Part shown: one piece after another, positions 9,390 through 16,856 of the stretch | Position numbering within the stretch: the first letter of the stretch is position 1 | How the letters are laid out: each line of letters begins with the position of its first letter | From: Globomyces pollinis-pini | Taxonomy: Eukaryota > Chytridiomycota > Chytridiomycetes > Rhizophydiales > Globomycetaceae | Assembly: GCA_025399215.1 (NCBI GenBank) | Contig: MU621257.1 | Coordinates: forward strand, 22,007-38,862 | Length of the DNA: 16,856 nucleotides | Reading direction: 5' to 3' | Notes under the pieces: model-generated | The model's input: only the letters and a program-made list of their open reading frames with translations | Databases searched by the model: none | Told to the model about the DNA's origin: nothing | Translations under genes and position numbers: made by a program

Positions 9390-11607
9390 ATGGCTATGAA
9401 TCCAAATGTTATTGTAATGAATACAAATATGGATAGACAAACTGGTCATAAAGCTCAAGTATCAAACATTCAAGCTGCAAAGGTATTTCTTATCTTAATA
9501 CTATATAAACTATCTTATATCTATCTAATTATAAAATACTAACAATAATAGACTATTGCTGATATCATAAGAAGTTGTCTAGGACCTCGTGCTATGCTAA
9601 AAATGTTACTCGATCCAATGGGGGGAATCGTACTCACAAACGATGGTAACGCTATCCTAAGAGAATGTGAAGTCCCGCATCCTGCTGCTAAATCAATGAT
9701 CGAACTATCAAGAACTCAAGACGAAGAAGTCGGTGACGGTACTACTTCTGTCATCATCTTGGGTATCCATTGAATCTCTCATCCTTGTAGCTGGTGAAGT
9801 CCTCGCTGCTGCTCTCCCTTTCTTGGATAGACACATTCATCCTACTGTCATCATCTCGGCCTTCAAAAGAGCTTTGGAAGATTCATTAGAAATCTTGAAT
9901 GAAATCTCGGTTCCAGTAAACATTAACGAAAAAAAAGAAATGATGAAATTAATTCAATCTTCCATCGGTAATCTTGAATTGATTCATCCTTAGGTACTAA
10001 AATGGCTTCCAATTGGAGTGATCTCATGTGTGGTCTCGCTTACGATGCTGTCAAAACTGTCGTCTTGGAAAAAAATGGAAAAAAGGAAATCGATATTAAA
10101 CGTTATGCTCGTGTCGAAAAAGTAATCAATTACTATTCTTTTCCTTTTTAAATCATCATCAATAACCTTTAAATCACTACTATCAACTATTTGAACCATG
10201 TTTTATTAAATCACTATTCATTAAATCAATACTTGAACCATATTCTATTAAATCACTACTTTAAAAAATTGATTTGATCTATTCCACTTGAAATCATGTG
10301 TTGTTATTTGATCTAACTGATCACTGAAACAGTTTGATCTAACATGGACCACTTGATCAAACATTTTTAATAATCAAATTCTAACATTATAGATTCCTGG
10401 TGGTTTAGTTGAAGATTGTTGTGTACTCGATGGAATTATGGTCAACAAGGATGTCACCCACCCAAAAATGAGACGTAGAATCGAAAATCCTAGAATTGTT
10501 TTATTGGATTGTCCTCTTGAATACAAAAAGGGTGAATCTCAAACAAATGTCGAAGTCACTGATGAAGCTCATTGGGCTCGTTTACTCGAAATTGAAGAAG
10601 AACAAGTCAAGGCTCTTTGTGATGAAATTATTCGAATGAAACCTGATCTGGTCTTTACCGAAAAAGGAGTCTCTGGTATGTTTTTATTGATTCTATACTC
10701 TTTATAACAAACAAATAACAACAATATTGTCACAAACACTTTTAGTGTTTGTAAAATGGGTTGATCTATACACAAACAAATAACAATCACCAAAAATTGA
10801 ATCTATTTTCAAACAAATACTAATTAAAATATAGATATTGCACAACACTACTTGCTCAAAGCAAACATCACTGCTATTCGTAGAGTCAAGAAAATGGACA
10901 ATTTCCGTATTGCTCGTGCTACTGGTGCCACTATTGTCAACCGACCTGAAGAATTAAAAGAATCAGATGTAGGAACTGAATGTGGTCTCTTTGACGTTCG
11001 TAAAATTGGTGATGAATACTTTTCATACCTTGTGCAATGTAAAAATCCAAAAGCATGTACCATTCTTTTACGTGGTCCATCAAAAGATATTTTACAAGAA
11101 TTAGACCGTAATTTACAAGATGCTATGGCAGTAGCTCGAAACGTTATGTTTGAACCTAAATTATCTCCTGGTGGAGGTGCTACTGAAATGTGCTTATCTG
11201 TTCGATTAACCGAAAAATCAAAGACATTGACTGGAGTTCAACAGTATCCATATAAAGCCGTTGCTACTGCCTTACAAGTCATTCCACGTACTTTGGTTCA
11301 AAATTGTGGTGCCAATGCCATCAAAGTCCTCACCGACCTTCGAGTAATTCTTTTAAATTAATCATAGGCCAAACATGCTGCACCAAACAATTCATCATGG
11401 GGAGTTGATGGTACTACTGGTAAAGTAGTTGATATGCATGAATATGGAATTTGGGAACCTTATGCAGTCAAATCACAAACTTTAAAAACTGCAATTGAAT
11501 CTGCATGTTTATTATTACGTGTGGATGATATTGTATCTGGACTTTCCAAAGGACGAGGACCTAGTGCTCAACAAGCTATTGAACAAAATGAAATGATGGA
11601 ACAATAG
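9390..11607 (+). CDS. CCT3: T-complex protein 1 subunit gamma (CCT3), cytosolic chaperonin
   Basis: Gamma subunit of the TRiC/CCT ring chaperonin that folds actin, tubulin and other cytosolic proteins using ATP. Seven exons give 546 residues, matching the family's usual 540-550. Introns: 9483-9551 (69 nt, with TACTAAC branch point), 9763-9790 (28), 9968-9993 (26), 10122-10392 (271), 10676-10834 (159) and 11344-11367 (24). Group II chaperonin landmarks are LDPMGGIVLTNDGNAILRE, the nucleotide-binding GDGTTS, KIPGGLVEDCCVLDG, RRVKKMDNFRIARATGA, and GGGATEM before the C-terminal WGVDGTTGKVVDM. The 28-, 26- and 24-nt introns are certain because conserved protein (VIILAGE, SSIGTKM, LTDLRAKHAAPNN) is rebuilt exactly across them. 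The start gives MAMNPNVIVMNTN, close to the family N-terminus. The promoter carries the TTAGGGTTA array. Confidence 0.97.
10122..10392 (+). other. 271-nt CCT3 intron with internal diverged repeats
   Basis: The longest intron in the window. It contains repeated words: TTAAATCACTA about four times (10170-10260), GAACCAT twice (10193 and 10234), and TTTGATCTA three times (10270-10345). It has a single 5' donor and a terminal CTAAC...TAG acceptor. There is no internal AG|GT junction, so unlike the DAGL arrays it cannot be divided into consecutive micro-introns. Confidence 0.75.
10707..10786 (+). repeat. Direct repeat and hairpin inside a CCT3 intron
   Basis: A 15-bp word, ACAAACAAATAACAA, occurs at 10707-10721 and 10772-10786. 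Between them lies a perfect 9-bp inverted repeat, ACAAACACT ttt AGTGTTTGT, at 10732-10752. Both sit inside the 159-nt intron. This could be a duplication remnant or a small RNA hairpin; no function is evident. Confidence 0.7.
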
Positions 11608-12850
11608 GTGTTTTTTTTTATATTGATATGATATAATTTTTAAAAGTTGAAATTTTTTGGTTGGGTGAGATTCCAAATTAGAGTGAATACGGTTTCGGGG
11701 ACATGTCACATGAACATTTCAATTGAATTTAACGTGTCTTTACTTTCTTTTCCTGTTTTGATACTGTTTCTTTCTTTTTCTTCTTTTGGAAAACTTAATG
11801 TTGAGAATGTTCGTTGCATTAGGTTTAACATCATGTCAGTCAATCGATTCAAGTGTTTGTTTCAAAAAGCAATTCAAAGTAAAAATCATTGTAAGGTAAC
11901 CTTATTAAGGTTGAATGATTTTAATGAGAGAAAAGTAGAATGTATAATCTGGTTACATAAAGTGTTTAAAAATCAGGTGAATGAAAGTCATTATAAAAAC
12001 CGTCTTGATTCAATCAACTTTGATATTATCTAGTGCAAATCATTATCGTTATTAGATGTGATGGGATGGATCCAAGATTGACATGTTTCAAAGAGATTTG
12101 AATAGTGACTTTACTATAAATTATGATTTTTTAAAGTTGGAATGAATTTTTTTGTTTATTGATTATTTGCTTTGTTGTAAACAAAATACAAATAGAATTG
12201 TTGCCATACAATCAATTTTTGAAATCGTTTTTATATTGAAATGAATATCATTTTGAATTAGGAAATCATTTTTTCAAAAAGAAAATGTATCATTTTTGAA
12301 AATTTGTATCGTTTTGAATATTGGATATTATCACAGATACTTTAAAGAGTGTACAGTTTAGTTTACTAAACTAATTGGGATTCTATTTGAAGATAAATCA
12401 AAAACTGATATGGACATGATAAAATAATATACCTGGTTACCTAGAGAAAAGAAAAAGATTCTGACAATTCGCGTTCAATGAATGACATTTGTTGAGTTAA
12501 AAAATCATGCAATGATCTCGGATGAAAATGATAGTCTCAACGAATGAACCTTTTGAAAAATAGTTATTTGTACATTGTCCCTAATGAAAAATCTAATGCT
12601 AGATGTTTGATCACTACAGCCAGAATTTTCAAATTGTTAATAAATTATATTTATCTTTAACATTATCATTTCTATACTATCCAATTAAATCTAATAAAAC
12701 CCAATTGTGGCAAAAGTTCTTGATTATAATTATCGAAATTGATTTTTCCGTTTTTATATTGACCAACCAAATGTAAATGATTAGGATAAAAAAATTAACT
12801 TTTTTCAGTGTTACACAAATCGAATTACAACGACAAAAAAGAAATCGTAG
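11608..12850. other. Intergenic region between CCT3 and copy B
   Basis: About 1.2 kb, AT-rich, with no supported gene. A plus-strand frame is open at 11710-12033 from an ATG (107 residues), but its product has no recognisable motif and is Asn/Phe/Lys-biased as expected from AT-rich noise. I could not find flanking exons for it. The region should hold the CCT3 3' end and the copy B promoter. No TTAGGGTTA motif was found. Confidence 0.5.
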
Positions 12851-14844
12851 ATGAGTGGTCGTAAAATACTGGATATTGCAGAAAATTTGAATTTTCGGAA
12901 GTCGGAATTAAAATCTGTTCAGCAACATAAAAAACAGTAAAAATGAATATTAAATTAAAATACAGTCGAGAAGAAAAAACAGGAATAGTGGATGATGTAC
13001 AAAAAGAATTTGAAATTGAAATGTACAATGAATTCAAATTAAATTTTATAGTCTATCACCATTGGCAATAATTAGTGAAGAAAACCCTATGAGAGTTTCT
13101 AGAAATTATCGACAAGGTCAAGTAATAGGTTTCCAAAAATTGGAAGCACATCCAAACAAAAAACAATACAATTTAACCGCAATGAAATCAGAAAAAAAAT
13201 CGGCATTACCAATGATTCAAGCAATGAGTAACCAATATTCTTACAATTTCGAATACTTGGAGGATTTGAAGAAATCCTTTGAGAATTCAAAAAAGAAAAA
13301 GAAATCTATAAAGAAAATTAGTAAAGAATCTATCATGTTTGATCAATTACGTGATCTATTGCAACAGGATACATATGAATGTGATGCTGATATGTATGCA
13401 GAAACTGAACAGATCCATAAGGTGATTATTATATTCAATCTAACAATAATAGCTTAGATTACAGGGTATAATGGATATCGTAAAAAACAAACCTAAACCA
13501 TGCAAACTCTACAATGGGTATCAAGCAGACACTTGGTATCGATTATCAGGTAATACAAACATATTCAATGTTTCAGGTCAGGCTTCAAAGGCAAAAAAGA
13601 TTACCCCAAAGTTACCCCCACCAGAAAGCAAACAAGGTTTCTTACGAAAAGTAGCTTCAGCATTACCTGCTGATTCTATTGCAAGAGTCAAATTTGCACT
13701 TGATCAAGAACATCCATCAGAAGCACATGCCGTCTTTAAAAAGATTGACAAGTTGAATCGAAAGAAACGTGTCATTATCGATAAACAACTGTTTATTGAT
13801 TTGTTACAGTTACCGAAGGATTTGAGAACAAAAGAACATCGTCGCTATATTGACGATTTTTTACGATCATTACCTGCATTTCAAACCACTCCAGAATATA
13901 TATTTCCACATCTGGCCAAGGAGTTAAATGTGGTCAGTTACCCGAAAGATCATATACTATTCTATCAAGGTGATCCTGGAGACAAATGGTATGTGTGTTT
14001 GCCACTGACATACATATTAGGTATGTTATTTTGGAAGGAACGATCTCGATTTCAATCAACAAACCAGGCTGGCCTGGACCTCCTCCAATCCCTCAGATTC
14101 CAGTGGCAGCCATGAGAGAAGGAGATAAGTTTGGAGATCTGGCTCTATTGAATGATTTACTTCGAAGCACATCTGTCACCATCAGTAGTGATCATTGTAC
14201 ATTTATAACCCTGGACAAACCTCAGTTTATTCGATTGATGGGACCTGCCAATAAACATGACACCAGTGAGAAGATGACATTTCTTAGGAAAGTTTCTTTA
14301 TTTGCATCGATGGATCGGAAATCATTGAAACAGGTGGCAGATAAAACGGTAGTACGACAAGCCAAAGAAGACACGGTGTTAATTAGAGAAGGTCAGACAT
14401 TGGCGACAGCTTTCGTGATCCGGAAAGGAACGTGTGCAGTGTTTAGAAATGTCACGTTCAAAAAAGGGTACTTGATCCATATGATTGATTATTTTTAGAT
14501 CAAGTGAAGTAACAAAGCAAATGCTATTGGGTCACATCAACAAATACGATTGTTTCAATCAGGAATCGATATGGGGTAATATGGGTGTCAAAACAGTATC
14601 TCCATTTACAGTAGTATCCATTGGATCAATAGAATTCGCTACAATTATTATTCAGAAGGAATGGTTAGATTCAGGATTGAAAGTAAATACACATCCATTT
14701 GGAACAATGAAGAATGAGGAATTGGTTAGACGGTATCATACTACAAAGTATGTTGATCAATTTCGAAGCTATCAGAAAACGTATATTGATAAGGTGATTG
14801 ATGAGCATAATGCTTCCAAACCTTATGAACTGCATTCTTATTAA
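12851..14844 (+). CDS. Double cyclic-nucleotide-binding-domain protein, copy B (CNBD2-like)
   Basis: Complete seven-exon paralogue of copy A, 604 residues. Introns: 12937-12965 (29 nt), 13023-13051 (29), 13422-13452 (31), 13550-13576 (27), 13989-14020 (32) and 14468-14498 (31). The start MSGRKILDIAENLNFRKSEL aligns with the other copies. Domain order is the same: Lys-rich N-terminal region, linker RTKEHRR, first cNMP domain (FYQGDPGDKW, then FGDLALLNDLLRSTSV at about residues 378-393), second degenerate domain (VLIREGQTLATAF), and tail GSIEFATIIIQKEWLD. The fourth intron is 27 nt and stop-free, so retaining it would only insert nine residues. Much of the cNMP-domain exons is nearly identical in DNA to copies A or C, in blocks, pointing to gene conversion. 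Its fifth intron differs completely from that of A and C. Function is inferred from the family only. Confidence 0.9.
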
Positions 14845-15641
14845 TGTGAACCACTTTTGAATATATTTTTTAAAATAGAATGAAAGAGTGTGTAGTATTT
14901 GAGAACTTCATTCAAATGTGAACCACTTAGTCAGTTTTAGTTTTAGTACAGTTTGATGTAATTCGCACTTGTAATCGACAAAGTGAAACTAGTTCTTTTG
15001 AAAAGATTCTAACCATTGATCGTCAAGATAGTTGACAATGTTCCAAATTAAATATAGGTATTTAAATTTATAGTAGTAAACTATTAGTAGATAAAATTCA
15101 TAAAAATTAAGCTGCTAAAAACTTAACTTCTAAGAATGTATTATTTTTAGAGCTTATTCGAAGAAGTTTTCTTTCTAATATAAGGAAGATTTACAAACAT
15201 TGAGCTAAATATGAATAAGTATTTAGATTGATGCGCTATTCAAAGTTCTGAGAGTAGTACGTAACACACATATTTTTCCATAGATTCTAATTTTGGTAAT
15301 GTAGATGATTCTTTTCTGCAACCCACAAATTGATGGGGTAAAGCAAGTATCTGGTTTATTACAGTTTGGAAATAAGTTCTCGAATGGAAGGAAACAGTAC
15401 AAGTTTTTGAAAAATTACCAATTATGCTGTTGACGTGAACAAATATAAACAATGGATCACCAATTATCAATATTTACTCAGTTATATACAACTTTCATCG
15501 CGGAATTTTACCTGGTTTCTACTGTTTTGAAAGATAACAATAATTTTACGATTGGTTCTTGGAGACATATAAATACTTGGAAATCAAACTCTTGTCAAAT
15601 AACAAACTCATAAAGATTAATTCAATTTGGTTTTGATAGAT
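14845..15641. other. Intergenic spacer between copies B and C
   Basis: About 800 bp of AT-rich sequence with no supported gene. The 13-bp word ATGTGAACCACTT occurs twice, at 14844 and about 14914, just after the copy B stop. A minus-strand open frame around 15240-15470 lacks an ATG and any motif. The spacer should contain the 3' end of B and the promoter of C. Confidence 0.55.
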
Positions 15642-16856
15642 ATGCACAATCATAGGGTGATCGATATCGTAGAAAATCTACCACTTCGAAAATCGGGATT
15701 GAAATCTGTTCAAGAACATATTAAACTGTAATTTGTGTCGAGCTAAAATAGAGTCGAGAAGAAAAAATTGGAATAGTGGATGAGATAGATAGTGAATCTA
15801 AAATGGAAACGTAAATTGTTAAACTTATTGTATAGCTTTCTACCACTTGTAAAGGTACAAGAAGAAGTGCAAGTAAGTTTAGCAACAAATGATCGACCAA
15901 ATCGGATGGTGGATTTTCAGAAAATGGAAAGTCATGTAAATAAGAAACAATACAATATGTCAAAAGTGAAATCACAGACTGGATTGCCAATGATACGAGC
16001 AATGAGTACTCAATATTCTTACAATTTCGAATTTGAAGATTTCAAAAAATCCGTTGAGAGTTTAAAGAAGAAAAACAAATCGTTAAAGAAAGTTAGTAAA
16101 GAATCAATCATCTTCAATCAATTGCGCGATTTGCTCCAACAGGATACATATGAAGGTGACGCTGATATGTATGAAGATAGTGAACAGATCCATAAGGTGA
16201 TTATTATATTCAATCTAACAATAATAGCTTAGATTACAGGGTATAATGGATATAGTTAAAGGCAAACCTAAACCATGCAAACTGTACAATGGATATCAAG
16301 CAGACACTTGGTATCGCTTATCAGGTAATGCAAACCAATTCAATGTTTCAGGTCAGGCACTAAAAGCAGAGAAGAATACCCCAAAATTACCTCCACCAGA
16401 AAGCAAACAATGCTTCTTACGAAAAGTAGCTTCAGCATTACCTGCTGATTCTATTGCAAGAGTCAAATTTGCACTTGATCAAGAACATCCATCAGAAGCA
16501 CATGCCGTCTTTAAAAAGATTGACAAGTTGAATCGAAAGAAACGTGTCATTATCGATAAACAACTGTTTATTGATTTGTTACAGTTACCGAAGGATTTGA
16601 GAACAAAAGAACATCGTCGCTATATTGATGATTTTTTACGATCATTACCTGCATTTCAAACCACTCCAGAATATATATTTCCACATCTGGCCAAGGAGTT
16701 GAATGTGATCAGTTACCCAAAAGATCATATACTGTTTTACCAAGGTGATCCTGGAGACAAATGGTATTAGCTGATGATGTTAACCATTAGGTATGTTATT
16801 TTGGAAGGAACGATCTCGATTTCAATCAACAAACCAGGCTGGCCTGGACCTCCTCC
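15642..16856 (+). CDS. Double cyclic-nucleotide-binding-domain protein, copy C (partial, runs off the window)
   Basis: Third paralogue, in tandem with copy B and cut by the window end inside the first cNMP domain. Introns: 15728-15753 (26 nt), 15811-15835 (25), 16197-16227 (31), 16325-16351 (27) and 16764-16790 (27). It starts MHNHRVIDIVENLPLRKSGL and then follows copy B. From about 16170 to 16760 its DNA is nearly identical to copy B, including an identical 31-nt third intron. Its fifth intron, however, is identical to copy A's 27-nt intron and unrelated to copy B's. The last visible codons encode INKPGWPGPP. The second domain and C-terminus lie beyond the window, so I cannot say whether this copy is intact. 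The role is presumably the same as its paralogues, a cyclic-nucleotide sensor or structural cNMP-fold protein. Confidence 0.88.

Noticed and set aside
10732..10752. Hairpin as a transcription terminator or small RNA gene
   Set aside because: It lies inside a CCT3 intron in a eukaryotic context, with a short AT-rich stem. It is recorded as a repeat only.
11710..12033. Plus-strand open frame of 107 codons downstream of CCT3
   Set aside because: No motif, no flanking exons, and a composition expected of AT-rich intergenic sequence. Kept only as a remark in the intergenic entry.
15240..15470. Minus-strand open frame between copies B and C
   Set aside because: It starts at TTG with no ATG, has no recognisable motif, and no joining exons were found.

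Overview
This is AT-rich nuclear DNA from a eukaryote with very small introns. It holds seven complete or near-complete spliced genes and one that runs off the right edge. Nearly every intron runs GT...AG, and most are only 24-41 nt long; the exceptions are 69, 71, 159 and 271 nt. I built each gene model by hand by joining open frames across these introns. In every complete model the spliced coding length is a multiple of three, and the joins restore family-typical sequence. The gene set suggests a compact genome, possibly a zoosporic (flagellated) early-diverging fungus or a relative: a Kre9/Knh-like GPI-anchored wall-type protein, CNBD2-like cyclic-nucleotide proteins (a family often linked to flagella), and TTAGGG-type motifs. 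That placement is inference, and I cannot name a species.

Layout: all genes left of about 9.0 kb are on the minus strand and all genes right of about 9.4 kb are on the plus strand, diverging from a 373-bp promoter region at 9017-9389. Minus strand, in transcription order: a GPI-anchored secreted protein (9016-8206); a sn-1-specific diacylglycerol lipase (DAGL-like, 7841-4604); a double cyclic-nucleotide-binding-domain protein, copy A (3936-1924); a WDR5-like WD40 protein (1793-422); and a small unidentified gene (435-175) whose start overlaps the WDR5 stop. Plus strand: CCT3, the gamma subunit of the TRiC/CCT chaperonin (9390-11607), then two tandem paralogues of the cyclic-nucleotide protein, copy B (12851-14844) and copy C (15642 to the window edge).

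The most striking feature is in the DAGL gene. Two of its introns are head-to-tail chains of micro-introns with no exon sequence between them. The first (7638-7410) divides exactly into eight GT...AG units of 25-32 nt; the second (7138-7042) divides into three units of 29-36 nt. Each unit has the size of an ordinary intron of this genome, and the reading frame is correct only when the whole chain is removed. Other notable points are eight irregularly spaced TTAGGGTTA motifs upstream of CCT3 with two more upstream of WDR5, patchwork gene conversion among the three cyclic-nucleotide paralogues including a swapped intron, and the overlapping gene pair at 422-435.

The genes do not form one pathway. 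They look like ordinary chromosomal genes: chaperonin, chromatin WD40 scaffold, lipid signalling lipase, cell-surface protein, and a small local family of cyclic-nucleotide sensors.
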